Shown: positions 11,290 through 22,309, numbered from the stretch's first letter. The stretch: 30,978 nt of DNA from Silene noctiflora (GCA_009801015.1 VHZZ01001552.1:23653-54630), one strand, 5' to 3'. Made by a program: numbers and translations. The notes: generated by a model from the letters alone, not told the origin.

Positions 11290-13540
11290 GTTATGATATT
11301 TATTCTCTTAGTTCTTTTGTGAATGGTGGGTCAGCGTGGTATTTGTGTACCCGTTTGTGTATATTTTAGTGGTCTATCGTGAAAATAGTAATATGAAAGT
11401 GACATTAGTAATGCCCGTTAAAATTTATCTATGGTCGGAGGAGAACTGAGCATGAAACAATCTGGTAATGCTGCTTTGGTAGGTTTCTGTTTATGAACAT
11501 GCCTCGATTGTTTTGAGAGTTGAGACTGATGCACCTAAATTCACCTAATACTATACGAGTATGTGATTATGTGAACACGATTAGTCGATTATGGCAAAGT
11601 AGTATTGCCCTCGAACAGTCGAATTAAAGGGCGTACCCTTATGGGAAGCCGCCCTTTCCAAGTATGAAACCGTGGCCCACCTGGAAAGTGGGGCTTTTCA
11701 ATCCTTTACTCTTTAGTCTTTAGGGCATGTGTCCTGTCACATGTGTCCTTTTCATATTGACCATCCTCCTTTCATTGTTTTGTTACCGTGTGCTATAGTA
11801 ATTATCGTGTAGCATTGTGGTATGGTGACAGGGTAAAAAAGCGACCATTTTATACTCCCTTTTATATCTTCCACTTTTCTTATTTGTCTATCTTTTGTGA
11901 TTATAATAAATTATAATTCATATTCTCTCTTTTATTTTCATTTACACCCACGTAATCATCACATTACTAAATTTTACTCAAAAACAATTGTGGAAGAACA
12001 TAAAGAATAAGGTGTAATAAATAGTGAGTGTTTATATGCTTAAAACTGATTATTTATAAAAAGTGGTAATTTTCTAATAATAAGTAGTGATCACTTTTAA
12101 CATAAAATGATCACTATTTAGAATAAAATGGTTATTTTTTATATCGTTGCATGGTATAATTTGTCATATTCCTTTTCATATTGGCCATCCTCCTTTCATT
12201 GTTTTGTTACTGTTTGATAAGAGTTGAACTATTTACTTTTTAATTAGTATTTTATTAAGATATGTACTGTTCTATCGTACCCTAGGGAATCACATCCAAA
12301 ACAACTCAAAAATACAAAAAAATATAGAAAATCAGGAATATGGAGTTAAAGTCAATTCATGCAAGCGTAAGCCTCAGGTCTTTTTCATACACTTGCAATA
12401 CAAACGCGGTATTTAGAGCTGCAAGACAGATGTGTAACAGCTGGGTGCTGTTTTTGCTCTTTAGCACACTGCTCTACTGCCGCGTTCTTTTGAGTACACT
12501 TAAAATTATTTATAATGAGTGTGGATTTTTGATGTTGATATAGTTATCTGCATTTTAAGGTTTTTATTATTTTGTATGTCATAACTTTACTGTTACTTGT
12601 GCCATGTAAATTCAGGAAGGTGCAAGGAATCCTATGTTTAATTGTGTCTTGATGAATAATGATCCTTGATTTGGCCTTTTAATTATAATTATGAATTCAA
12701 AAGTTATTGAAGAAAATAGGAAATCAATGGTATGTAGTGGGAGTATTAGACATCCTAAGAATAATGGTTTACGGCTTATAAATTACACTGTAACTCTATT
12801 TCTCGTGTTTTAACTGTTTTTGTCAAAGAATAATTTATACTTATATAGTACGAATACTTTATTGAAAAATTGAAGTGACTCTTCTAGGTATTTAGAAGCT
12901 CTTCTAAGGCTAATAATGACCCTGTTTAACTAGCTAATAACCATTTTCATGATGTAGTGATCATTTTATTGTTGATAGTTTTATTTTTTATCATTTGTGA
13001 TCATTTCACAACTTTTAGTAACCATTTTACTTTCAATGTAAGTGGTCTAATGCTATCTAACCATTTCCTATGCATTGTTTTCCCTAAAATTCTTGATAAA
13101 ATCATGTGTAAATGTCGGTATCAAATATAATTACTTGCGTGGTTCTTTTTTCAAATGGGATATCCGAATAGATTAGTTTATGAAAAGTTTTGTTAAAATT
13201 TTAATGTTCGGATGTTGAACACTCCTAAAATTCAAACAGAAATATGTTGCTTTTTAATAAGGTTGCTAATAAGACTATAAGAGGATTTCATTAGCTTTGT
13301 AAATTAGTTGTTCCTCGTTATTTGTCAAATTATGTATTATCCATTCCAAATTGTTTTTTTTTTTTTTTTTCGAGTAAAAATCTGACATACTCTATATACT
13401 TTTCTACTCCATGTATTTGTTGCTTGAAATATAAGTCAATTGGGAGTGGCTTGTTGAGCAAGTCAAAAGTCTAGAATGAATTTTAAACTGTTATCATGAA
13501 GACATGAAGTAGTTGTTTACTTGTTTATGATTATGTAGAG
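11290..13540. repeat. Gene-free stretch with a 41-bp direct repeat
   Basis: A 41-base sequence beginning TCCTTTTCATATTG occurs at 11746-11786 and 12170-12210 with one mismatch, 424 bases apart. The intervening 383 bases are AT-rich and non-coding. The 67-codon frame at 12340-12543 lacks any recognisable domain and is not called. A T17 run lies at 13354-13370. Confidence 0.5.
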
Positions 13541-13575
13541 CCCGTAGAGGTAAAAGTGTTTAACCCTTGTGAATT

Positions 13576-13734
13576 TGTGATTGGTGCAGAGGAAATCCAG
13601 CTGCTTTCCTTGTATCAAAGTCACAGCCTTGTTGGATTGCGAAAGTGTTTTGACCTTTTCCAGGCAACTTCTGCCAGGCATTACCGTATCCAACTTAACC
13701 TGTGCATCTTGGTAATTATGATATCTTATTTTGG
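13576..13734 (+). pseudogene. Exon-like fragment of unknown gene
   Basis: A 159-base block of balanced composition is bounded by a plausible acceptor (GTGATTGGTGCAG, just upstream) and a plausible donor (CATCTTG followed by GTAATT). It is open in one plus-strand frame (part of the open frame 13556-13744), giving a peptide containing LVGLRKCFDLFQATSARHYR. The composition stands out from the AT-rich flanks. I do not recognise the family and no partner exons were found, so it is either a relic exon, an exon of a non-coding transcript, or chance. Confidence 0.3.
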
Positions 13735-13914
13735 TTATTGCTAAATATTCCATTTGTCATATCTGTTAATGCCATTTACCTTTTTATCAGGAGTACACTT
13801 ACCTGAAATTTTGCCTTGAATGACACGTTTCACTGTTTCAGCTCCTAGACATTTTTTAATTCATTGAGTAACCAGTTCCTGTTTTGGCTGATTAAAATTT
13901 CCCTTGATAATCAT

Positions 13915-14109
13915 TCAATTAGTCTTTTTTAAGACGGATATATCCTTTTTAAGATAAAATGAGTCAAATAACATACCAGTTGCATAGACATGACAAGCCT
14001 TTTGTTAATATCTTGGCATCTGACTTGTCTTATACGAGTATATACTATTTGACCCGTTTTAAGTTTAAGACGGATTCTCCCGTCTTAAACAAGAATTTGT
14101 GCAATTAGT
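13915..14109. mobile_element. MITE with aagacgg-type ends
   Basis: The left end near 13924 reads CTTTTTTAAGACGGAT. The complement of the right end reads TTCTTGTTTAAGACGGGAGA. The arms stay related inward for about 50 bases, to GAGTCAAATA on the left and GGGTCAAATA on the right. CAATTAGT flanks both sides (13916-13923 and 14102-14109), a probable target duplication of 8-9 bases. There is no coding capacity. A related element lies at 30.08-30.32 kb. Confidence 0.7.
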
Positions 14110-14731
14110 TACCTTCATCTTATTTAGTTTTAAAATCATGCTGTCTATGATTCTCATGACATTGGCCATTTGATTGAGTTAATGTGCCTGTTTAGATCTG
14201 TGTCGCTTGAACTTAATAATTAGATTCCTTTAAATACATATTTAGATTTATATTAATACTAATTTTCCATTAATTATGGCAAGCTTTGGCATCCAGACAT
14301 AGCTATGTTTCATTTGTACAAAGGCAGAGATTATAATGCTTGAGGCTGCCATGTTAAAATGTGTTAGTATTTGATGACAAATGACAATTATGGTGATCAA
14401 TCTACTGTCCATGCTAGAAGGTACTAGCGAGGAGCTATATTGTCACGACTCTAATATTACCTCTTTTATCTAATACTCTATAGTACTTCGTATTATCGAG
14501 TTAAAGAACATAGTTACGAAATTAATTGTTTGCTTGTCAATGTCATCATGTAAACATAAGATTTTTCTTAGGACATGTAGTGTGAGGTCTAATTAGCTTA
14601 CTCCGTCTTGAATAATTACATTTTATCTGTATAGAATATGTAGAAATACCCATACTATTTTTACAAGGCAATTGACTGTTCAAACAAAAAATATTGTAAC
14701 TGAAAACTTTCTCCAAGTAAAATGCTAAAAT
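14110..14731. other. No gene recognised
   Basis: AT-rich intergenic sequence. The minus-strand open frame at 14546-14761 runs into the adjacent SINE and shows no family resemblance. Confidence 0.4.
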
Positions 14732-14909
14732 ACAATACTTAAAACAGTACAACAATAACATTATCTCTGTGCCTCAATGACTTCCGCAAATTGCAGGGTA
14801 GGAAGGATCGTATGTACGCAGTCTTACCCTTGTGTTAGCAACACAAAAAAGCTGTATCTTAATGTCCCAAGAAGAAAATTGCTTCGAAAACTACAATACT
14901 TCAACCAGT
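14732..14909 (-). mobile_element. SINE, minus strand (14749-14892)
   Basis: On the minus strand this reads GTGTTGCTAACACAAGGG, then GTAAGACTGCGTACATACGA, then GCAATTTGCGG and ends in a TTATTGTTGT tail. This is the conserved 3' body and TTG-rich tail of plant Au/TS-type SINEs. Imperfect 17-base direct repeats flank it: ACAATACTTAAAACAGT at 14732-14748 and ACAATACTTCAACCAGT at 14893-14909. The copy lacks a recognisable pol III box A/B head. It belongs with the copies at 17.7 and 22.6 kb. Confidence 0.82.
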
Positions 14910-14925
14910 AAAAAAATAAAAAAAA

Positions 14926-15045
14926 AAGAATAGGGTGAGAGCATTGCTAATACTTTTTTTTTTTTTTTTTTTTTTTTTTACCATTAAAAAAATTAGAAAA
15001 AGAATAGGGTGAGAGAATTGATATTTTTTTTTTTATTACCTTCTC
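14926..15045 (+). repeat. Short direct repeat around a T26 tract
   Basis: GAATAGGGTGAGAG occurs at 14928-14941 and 15002-15015, 74 bases apart. The unit contains an uninterrupted run of 26 T at 14954-14979 (by eye). It is probably a slippage-prone local duplication about 500 bases upstream of the ERF start codon. Confidence 0.7.
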
Positions 15046-15212
15046 ATTATTTTACCATTTCCTGTCTCTTTCTATAATCTTTTGGAGGGTTTAGGGAACA
15101 TCACTTGATATTAAGAGATGTTTAGTTTCATACAGTACCTTGATTAATATTTAATAATTGTCCATTAAAAAAATATTGCACACCTGTCACCCATTTCCTT
15201 AACCTGTACCGC

Positions 15213-15218
15213 TTGACT
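15213..15218 (+). promoter_or_regulatory. W-box upstream of the ERF gene
   Basis: TTGACT fits the WRKY-binding core TTGACY and lies about 40 bases upstream of the ERF TATA box. A six-base match is weak evidence alone. The position in a proximal promoter makes stress-responsive control plausible. Confidence 0.3.
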
Positions 15219-15258
15219 AGAAGGATCTGCTATGCTAAATATGCTAAACCAGCTGCAT

Positions 15259-15268
15259 CTATAAATAT
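15259..15268 (+). promoter_or_regulatory. TATA box of the ERF gene
   Basis: CTATAAATAT fits the plant TATA consensus and lies 240 bases upstream of the start codon. Transcription would begin near 15290-15300. That gives a leader of about 200 bases rich in C, T and A, including a CTACA repeat near 15420-15440, as is usual for plant 5' leaders. Confidence 0.7.
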
Positions 15269-15498
15269 CACAGCATCCTCTTCCATCTTCCATTAATTCT
15301 CACCTCATCATTTCAATTTACCTTTGCTTCCTTTTGCAACCACAAGCAAAAAAGTACCTTAACATCAAGAACTCACTCTTCACCAAGTAATCTTCCCATT
15401 CCTATTTCCTACAACACTTTACTACACTACACTACACTCTTTATCTAAAGAACCTGTATCAATAGTTCAATACTATCCTTGTAGCCTCTTTTACACCA

Positions 15499-16185
15499 AT
15501 GGTCAAGTCGGAGCCAAAGGCGCTAACTCAATCGTCATCCAAGGATTCCAAACCAATAATGTCACATTCGTCTTCGTCGAGCAAGAAGAAGTATAAGGGA
15601 GTGAGGATGAGGAGTTGGGGTTCATGGGTGTCAGAAATTAGAGCACCAAACCAAAAAACAAGAATTTGGTTAGGTTCTTATTCTACTGCTGAAGCTGCTG
15701 CTAGAGCTTATGATGCTGCCCTCTTATGTCTTAAAGGCTCCTCAGCAAACCTCAACTTCCCTTCAATAAATTACAATCACAATAATAACTATGATTATGA
15801 TAATGGTAATACAGTCATGTCTCCCAAGTCCATTCAAAGAGCTGCAGCAGCAGCTGCTAATATTGTTGATACTCATCATCATTCTAATCCTACAGCATCA
15901 TCATCCTCATCTTCGATATCATACTCATCATCATCCATGGCATCATCACCATCTATGTCATCATCCACACCTGAACAGCTCATCGATGACAGCATATCTC
16001 TTGCTAATAATGATGGTGTTTATGATGTATCACCCATGGTGTTGGCTAATGAACTATGGTTTGACCTGTCTCCTAAATGCATTGACCCAATGATGAATAA
16101 CATGTTCTTTGATCCACCATCAATGATGATGAATTTTGAAGAGTTTTATGAAGGTGATATTCCCTTGTGGGACTTTACTAATTAG
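15499..16185 (+). CDS. AP2/ERF transcription factor, ERF012/013/014-like (DREB-type group II)
   Basis: A single-exon gene of 228 codons. One AP2/ERF DNA-binding domain spans about residues 31-88. It holds the YKGVRMR start, the WGSWVSEIR strand, the KTRIWLGSY core, the RAYD element (69-72) and the LNFP end. V44 is the domain's position 14, the DREB-type valine. Position 19 is alanine (A49) where classic DREB1/2 proteins have glutamate. From memory, the motif [20 protein letters not shown] points to the Arabidopsis ERF012-014 clade. KKK (29-31) may serve as a nuclear signal. [14 protein letters not shown] (108-121) is a conserved post-domain motif. A Ser-rich linker (132-157) leads to an acidic C-terminus ending DIPLWDF, a likely activation motif. 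The protein should act in the nucleus on GCC or DRE-like promoters. The ATG at 15499 is the first in frame after an upstream TAG near 15463. Confidence 0.95.
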   Translation: MVKSEPKALTQSSSKDSKPIMSHSSSSSKKKYKGVRMRSWGSWVSEIRAPNQKTRIWLGSYSTAEAAARAYDAALLCLKGSSANLNFPSINYNHNNNYDYDNGNTVMSPKSIQRAAAAAANIVDTHHHSNPTASSSSSSISYSSSSMASSPSMSSSTPEQLIDDSISLANNDGVYDVSPMVLANELWFDLSPKCIDPMMNNMFFDPPSMMMNFEEFYEGDIPLWDFTN

Positions 16186-16411
16186 GTTGTATGGAGTTAG
16201 ATATGAGTCATTTTTTACATTTTATAATTTCATTCTTTTTATTGTTCTCAAGGAGGATAATACTGACGGTGATATATACACATTTGTTAAAACAAGTAAA
16301 TTTTTATTTAAATTATTACCAAAGGGAAACAAGAATTTGGAGAAGAAATATCCACATTCAATTAGGAACTTTCTTTTTTACTGGAATCTCATATGAGAGA
16401 TTATATGTATT

Positions 16412-16430
16412 TATATATATATATATATAT
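16412..16430 (+). repeat. (TA)n microsatellite in the ERF 3' region
   Basis: About nine TA repeats lie 227 bases after the stop codon, probably inside the 3' untranslated region. It is a potential length-variable marker for the gene. Confidence 0.85.
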
Positions 16431-16699
16431 GAAGTCGTCTGGTAATGTGTGCTATGGTTCAAAAATTCTTTGGTTGTATTTGTATAAGCCTTGGAATTTA
16501 TTGTAATATCACAAGATCATCATCTAGTTCGTCATACATGTGTATTTTTTATCATTAGTAATATTATTACTATTATTTACTCCGTAAATTGAGGTACTAG
16601 TTGGGAGTATATGGTCTAGATGTTTCGAGTAAATTTATGTCATTTTGGGTCTTGTTGTTATGCAGAAGTCACAACTGCCTGTCGTGGAGTGCAGTTTTT

Positions 16700-16705
16700 A
16701 ATAAA
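16700..16705 (+). terminator. Candidate polyadenylation signal for the ERF gene
   Basis: AATAAA lies 515 bases after the stop codon. Plant near-upstream elements are loose, and an AT-rich alternative around 16490-16510 (AATTTATTGTAA) would give a shorter 3' untranslated region. The true site cannot be decided from sequence. Confidence 0.35.
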
Positions 16706-16709
16706 ATAT

Positions 16710-17680
16710 ACCCTTATTTTATTTTTTTTGGCAAGAATGACTAAATGAGAAAGTCAATACCAATAGCGTAAATTTCTACTACTGTATAATTTAGGTGTTT
16801 CATTTGAAATTATTTATGCTTGCTACTTGTACATGTTTGTGTAGAGGCTTTATAGGTAAACTATATGGTTTATCCGCGAGCATACAACCTTATCTTTTCA
16901 CATGTTCATCAAAATAAGTTTTATCATATCCATCAAATAAATTGACAAGATAAAAAGAAGATAAATTTGTACTCTGTATCTGTTAACTCAAACGGAGCAT
17001 TTGCCCTACATGTTAATTCACATTTTTTAAATAATATGCTATGGAGTAATTTTTTTGTATGAATATATTGGAAGTCGTGTTGATTATTACGGAGTATTAT
17101 TATAATTATTATTATGTCAATTCATCTTGATGAAGTAAGTATAATACTTATATTGTTGCACGATATAGCATACGTTCATCTGGTATGCCGTATTATAGCA
17201 ATTGTTTATGTAATACTAATCGATGATTATTCAAGTTTAAATGTTACAAATAACTAAATAAGTATAGATACAGTTAACCGTACACATCTAGTATTCGTTA
17301 TACACTTAGTGGTGAACTATAGTACATGCGACTGAAAGGGCTCATAGGTGGCAATTTATGAAACTATGAACGATTGCTCTTGTTCATTTTATATTTATAT
17401 TTGAACTTTGTTTAGTTTTATTATCTTTAAACCTCTCAGTCCGTAATAGTCTTAATAAACTACTTATGTATAAAATTATACCCTTAATTTTATACCAAGA
17501 AAAAAGAAAGAAATGTAAAAAGGCAAAAAATGTATGTTCCACAAGCTTGTAAACTAGGATAGGAATATTGATCTTAGAATACATTGTAAGAGTTTTATGA
17601 ATTTAGATATAACAAAGTGAACAATTCAATGCTACATCCACACATAAAAATTGTTTAAGTAGAATGTATTGAAATGGTTA
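16710..17680. other. No gene recognised
   Basis: An AT-rich intergenic stretch with tactccgta and ggagtatta pieces near 16580, 17040 and 17090. A minus-strand frame at 17384-17584 is AT-rich and unsupported. Confidence 0.45.
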
Positions 17681-17681
17681 A

Positions 17682-17823
17682 CAAGTGAATTTTTCATCTT
17701 GGGTCATTTGAAAACAGTCTCTTTGTGTTGCTAACATAAGGGTAAGACTGTGTACATCCGATACCCTCTTATCTCGTAATTTACGGGAGGTGCTGTTGTA
17801 ATGTTGTTGGCTATCAAGTGAAT
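17682..17823 (+). mobile_element. SINE, plus strand (17691-17814)
   Basis: The sequence contains TCTTTGTGTTGCTAACATAA, then GGGTAAGACTGTGTACATCC, then ACGGGAGGTGCTGTTGTAAT and a GTTGTTGG tail. These are the conserved parts of the plant Au/TS-type SINE 3' body. CAAGTGAAT flanks it at 17682-17690 and 17815-17823 as a target-site duplication. At 124 bp it is a short or 5'-truncated copy without visible pol III boxes. Confidence 0.85.
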
Positions 17824-17934
17824 ATTTGGTTACTACTCAGCATTTAAGAGATTTTTGTTATAAAACTTAGAGTTCTGAAATAGCTTCACAGAGTTGCATG
17901 GCTTACTATAATATTGCACATGGAATGCCCATGT

Positions 17935-18230
17935 ACATGCAAGCAGGTGTACTGCATGGGGCACCAATGCACCATCACTATAATACTTTTTTCGTTTTAC
18001 ATTGTATTTGGCCTCTTCAAAATTCTTATTCTTTTCTGCACCCCAATTCTTTTAATTAATGAAGGTATGGTACTTAGTGTGGGCCCACAGCTTGCTAAAA
18101 CATGGATAAAGAGGCCAAAATCTGCTATTAGTTGCACATTAGCAAATGGGCCCACATTTGATACTATAGCCTCATTAATCGTATGATGAACTTTGGCCAA
18201 AGATTGATGCACATGATGCACTTGCTGGTA
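17935..18230. repeat. Long imperfect foldback
   Basis: The left side near 18055-18098 (ATTAATGAAGGTATGGTACT, then GTGGGCCCACAGCTTGCTAA) matches the complement of the right side near 18137-18179 (ATTAATGAGGCTATAGTATC, then GTGGGCCCATTTGCTAA). Further out, TTTGGCC and GTGCATCA/GCACCAAT-type pieces also pair, with one larger bulge. The loop is about 40 bases. Long open frames on both strands (17914-18186 plus, 17997-18221 minus) are probably a by-product of this symmetry. It could be a foldback transposon or a young inverted-duplication hairpin locus. Confidence 0.65.
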
Positions 18231-19300
18231 TTTTTTGTTTCCATGATGTTATAATGTTGAAGTAAGACATATCATGTGAAATAGAGCATCATTTTAAAGT
18301 AATGTATACTGTATAGTTCACTTTTGCTTTTAACATTGCCTTGATTTTGTTTTTGGAACAAATTTGATTAATTTGAGCATATGCTTAAGCATTTAATCAG
18401 TGTAATACTAATGAATTATTTGAATAGACTTAGATATTCTTGCTGCCTAGATCTTACTTCTAATTCTGTAACTTTTGTCCTCATTATTAATTTTGATTTG
18501 TGAGTTGTGTAAGTTAAGAATAGTCTATTCAATTTTCAATAATTATACTCGTACTACTTTTAATATGAAAATACGGAGTAATAGTTTATCATCTAGGTGA
18601 AAATAAAGTTAACTCCTTGTTATGATCATTTATTTCTTATTGTAGCGATTTTATAGCCTTATGATTGATCGTCTGATTATTTTTATAAGTTTGAATTTTC
18701 AAAATTAAGTTAGCTCTATTTTGTATGTATTATTAATACTTGATTTTTAATTTCTTAATAGTTATTGATCACCCTCTCAGTCAAATTATCAATTGTGCAA
18801 GGAAGGAAAATGGGACCGTTATATGTTAGCCTATATGGAGTAGTTTAATTTGTAGAATTTGAGTTGACCAACTACCTTAAATCTATTGGGCCTATTACAC
18901 TCACTTTATGAGATTGGCCGGCATGCTAAGATCTTGAGTTTGAAACTTTGTGAAAATTCTTGGATAAGTCCACAACCACCTTGGGTTTGCAGTGAGACTC
19001 TTTAGCCTTTAGTCGGCAGTTATTACCTACCCCCAACTTTGATGTTTGAAGTTTACTCTCTCAAGTCTCACCTGGCCATCTTTTTTTTTTAATTTGGGTG
19101 CGTGTTTTAGTTATAACTTCAAGTTTTTGTCAACTATTTAAAAGAGTTTGTATTTTTTTTCTTTCATGTCTTAACATGTGTCAAAAGTAAACGTAAAAAA
19201 TTCATCGAAATGAAGCGAGTATAATTTATACTATACACCAGTACCCGGCAGAATGAGTGTTGTTGACAATTTTAACGCATTTTAGCATAGTTAAAAATAT
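18231..19300. other. No gene recognised
   Basis: AT-rich intergenic sequence. A tRNA-box-B-like piece near 18930 (GAGTTTGAAAC) is the only hint of a SINE and has no clear box A or tail. No open frame of interest. Confidence 0.4.
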
Positions 19301-20261
19301 TAGCCACTAGCCATGTTTGAAGGTTTTAATATACACACTAAATGTGTTCCCAGGCATATTTGGAAAATGATTGAAAATTCTCGATCATACTAAGGAAGCA
19401 CATTGATTGTAATAATATTAGTTTACCTTCTCATGATCAACAAATGTTGTACAATGTCATTTTCAAGGTCCTTCTAGATAAAGATATGGTGAGACGAAAC
19501 ACCATTTATTTCTAAATAGGGCACTCATGTTGAATGAAAGTAATAGTAGTGTGTATATGACTAATATGAGTTCTTCCAGACCACTTATTCTGTAACAGTC
19601 ATCTAAGGTGCTAATATAAGCCAAAACTGAAGTTGTAGATACACTTGGTTGTTATGCACAATGTTATAAATGACTCAATTTTTTTTGGAATCATACTAAT
19701 GCTGCACATAGGATATAGTGTTGGTAACATGTCCCGTATTGATCGCTAGAATGGTATACCATGTCATTTTCAACATCCCGGAGATAAAAGTATGATGGCT
19801 GAAAACACTATGCGACTATTATAAACAGCAGCCGTGTTAAGTAAATGTAGCCCTAATGGGTACATGAGTTGTTTTTTACAAACTCAACCTACTCTGAAAT
19901 AGTAGGGAAAGAATAGCTAAATTTGAAGATTATGAATTATGATCAACATTCTAGACAACTTCCCGGGCACAATGTTGAAAATTATTGAGAATCTTTGATT
20001 ATAGTTCTTGGGTTCACATCAAGATTTGGTCTTAATAATTTATCCCATGTTTAGTTTTTACATCCCTTGTTATAGTCAACTCTAGGCGTATTCTGGTTAC
20101 TACCTTGGAAGCTCATAGAGCCATAGACTCATGAGTTTTGTGTTGGTTATTTATCCCATTTGATCTAAAAATGATGCACCATGTTGTTTTGGAAATTCTT
20201 CGTGATAGGGGTATGGTAAGTCGTATAGTCGCCAGGCTGCTAAATTCGGCACCAATAACGT
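19301..20261 (+). repeat. Degenerate repeat module, block 2 (upstream units)
   Basis: Units about 290-420 bases long repeat in the same orientation. A typical unit holds ACCATGTCATTTTCAACATC, then a GATAAAAGTATG/GATAGGGGTATGG-type piece. It continues with TAGTCCTAATGTGTAAATGA, then TGAAATAGTC and CTAAATTTGAAGATTATG (examples near 19625 and 19918). The final part, CACAATGTTGA, leads into the next unit. No coding frame is conserved between units. The same module forms the block at 3.4-4.3 kb. Confidence 0.7.
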
Positions 20262-21161
20262 GTGATAGTCCTAGTGTGTAAATGAGTTGTTTTTGACGAA
20301 CACGGCTCATTGTGAAACAGTCTCCCAAGGTAGTATATCTCCAAATTTGAATATTATACTCGTAATACATACCGCGGCTTTGGTGTTAGTAATCTGGCAT
20401 GCTGTGTTGTTTTTGACATCCCTCATGATAGGGGTATGGTTGATCGAAGCACCATTGGACAGTTAAATGCGGCATCCATTTTGGATAAAATAGCCCTAAT
20501 GTCTAAGTGAATTAGCTTTAAACAAACTTTCCTAGTTCCTAATAGTAACCTGAGCTAGGTACACAGCCAAATTTGAAGGCTATAGTAGATTACCTATGCG
20601 TATATGTATTTGTAAAAGAGAGTGAATCTTCAAGATTCATGCTACAAGTACACATGATTGTGGTGATGGTAATTTATCCTATATAGACCAATTAAAACAG
20701 TATACTATATCATTTTTGTCATCGTTCGCGATAGGAGTAAGTGGATTCAAAACACCTCTATGTTACTAAACAAGATACTCTGGTAGTCTGGTTGAATAAA
20801 AGTAGTCCTAGTGTGTGTGTATATGTGTTGTTTTATCAAACAAGACTTTCTGAAATAGTCGCCTCAAGTGGTAATGTATAGCAAATTTGATGGTTATGTT
20901 TAACTTTGAGGCGCATTTGTGGGAACAGTGTTGATAGTATTTGGATATTAAACCATTGGTTGAGGCCGAATCATGGTTTTGTATCTGAATATTGTGAGCT
21001 GCCAAAAGCAGGCAAGTATAAGAATTCTGATGCTAGACCGAGAAAAGTTTTGAGGATCATCCAAACACACCATTATTGTTGATATTAAGTTTGTGGTTTC
21101 ATATCTTGGGCATTAAACAGCATTAGCATTCTAGTGAAGGAGAATACCATCGGAATGATTG

Positions 21162-21597
21162 GTTGCTGGATCTGCTGCTGTTAGTTTCTTGTATGGTATG
21201 TTTGTTTGTTGTGACAGAACAAGGGGGGTAGCACTGACTTCCGCTTCCCTGACTCTTTGACTCCTTGAGCAATGCATAATTTGAATTTTTTTGTTAATCC
21301 TTACTGCCTTTTGTAAGTTATCTATTGCGTTAACTCTCCAAATTTTCAATCTGTGTTATAGTTCCTAGTTTTGGATCCTTGCTAAACCACTATTCTTCCG
21401 TGCAGCAAGAATGGATAATTCCCAATGTGCACTTCACTCCGTATTTTAAGCAGCTCCGTACAAACAAGGCCCTGTGATCCTCCCTTTGCCGTGTGTACTG
21501 TAAAATAAGCCGCGGTACAGCCTTTATTGTTGCAACAATGCTGCTGGTAGGCCTTGTTTATCGTTCTCATTTAGCATCTGTATCAGCTCCTGCAGAC
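21162..21597 (+). repeat. 436-bp core identical to 23818-24253
   Basis: Read by eye, these 436 bases match the second copy at a constant offset of 2656 with no mismatch or gap. Sequence on both sides has many differences. Within the core are intron-like borders: a possible acceptor near 21222 (TTGTTGTGACAG), a donor CTTTTGTAAGTTATC near 21310, and acceptors near 21360, 21367 and 21405. The minus-strand frames at 21131-21349 and 21382-21570 recur in copy 2 only because the DNA is identical. Confidence 0.85.
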
Positions 21598-21609
21598 TTG
21601 GTTCATTGA
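21334..21609 (+). pseudogene. Exon-like frame with internal TGA (copy 1)
   Basis: One plus-strand frame runs from 21334 to a TGA at 21475-21477 and then on to a second TGA at 21607-21609. The first part includes GSLLNHYSSVQQEWIIPNVH and FTPYFKQLRTNKAL. The part after the TGA includes a membrane-like stretch, AFIVATMLLVGLVY. The composition is more protein-like than the flanks. A CGA-to-TGA change would explain the internal stop. The same stop is present in copy 2. I do not recognise the family, and the frame could be chance. Confidence 0.3.
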
Positions 21610-22309
21610 GGTAGTTGCTTGGGTTAACCTCTTGTTAAGTATTCCTTCTGGCCTAGCTACTGAGCTCAGATCACCAAAGAGTTCCGGCGTCAGGGTCTGA
21701 AGATGATTCATCTGAGCCTACTTCACTTCACAATCCAGGTTCAATATCCTAATAATTCTAATGCTTTTCTGTGATGGAATTTTTGGAAATCCTGACTGTA
21801 TACATCAACTTTGGTTACCCAATAACTATTGTAATCTTTGGACAGGACGCACCTGGTGTATGGTGGGATTAATGGAATTTGAGTTTATGTTGTGGAGCAG
21901 TGTTTATTTTTTCGAAATTTCGAGACTGATACAACTGACTATCCAAGACTATAAGTGTATGGCGTGTGGAATGCTTCCTGAGTGCCTCAGATGCTATAAC
22001 AGGGAGACGAAAAAAAATGTAATTCTGGTATGCCATGAAGTGATTAATTTCCAGCAAATTTCGGCTTACAAACGCTTAGATGTTTATTTTTTTCAGTCTA
22101 TACAATAAGACATTTTTTATGTTTACAGGTTCTGTACTCTAACGACCATCACTCAACAACGTCATCAGGTAAGCTAACCTACTCATATATGCATTCTGCA
22201 ACCCGGGTTCAACGAACGTGCATTTCTGATGATTTGTACAGGAAGTTCATGTGATGCTGGCATGGCAATGTTTCATTTAGTCGATTCTTTGCTTCTTGGT
22301 TTAAGAGCT

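Noticed and set aside
11853-12010. Possible Stowaway end (tactccctttta)
   Set aside because: Only one end is visible; no matching inverted partner or TA-bounded element could be defined.
12340-12543. 67-codon frame considered as a small secreted or membrane peptide
   Set aside because: No signal peptide with a cleavage site, no Cys pattern, and no conserved copy or transcript feature.
15791-16093. 100-codon open frame overlapping the ERF gene in another frame
   Set aside because: It is His/Leu/Ile-rich because it reads CATCATCATC-type serine codons of the ERF linker out of frame; a shadow of the real gene.
16136-16445. Two overlapping frames over the ERF stop codon and 3' region
   Set aside because: Low-complexity AT-rich frames in the 3' untranslated region, ending in the TA microsatellite; no family resemblance.
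17914-18221. Overlapping long frames on both strands
   Set aside because: They arise from the foldback symmetry; neither peptide resembles a known family.
18900-19060. Possible SINE from a box-B-like motif near 18930
   Set aside because: No box A at suitable spacing, no tail and no target duplication.
21761-22108. 115-codon open frame, the second longest in the window
   Set aside because: The matching region of the paralogous copy is interrupted by stops and deletions, and the peptide has no recognisable domain.
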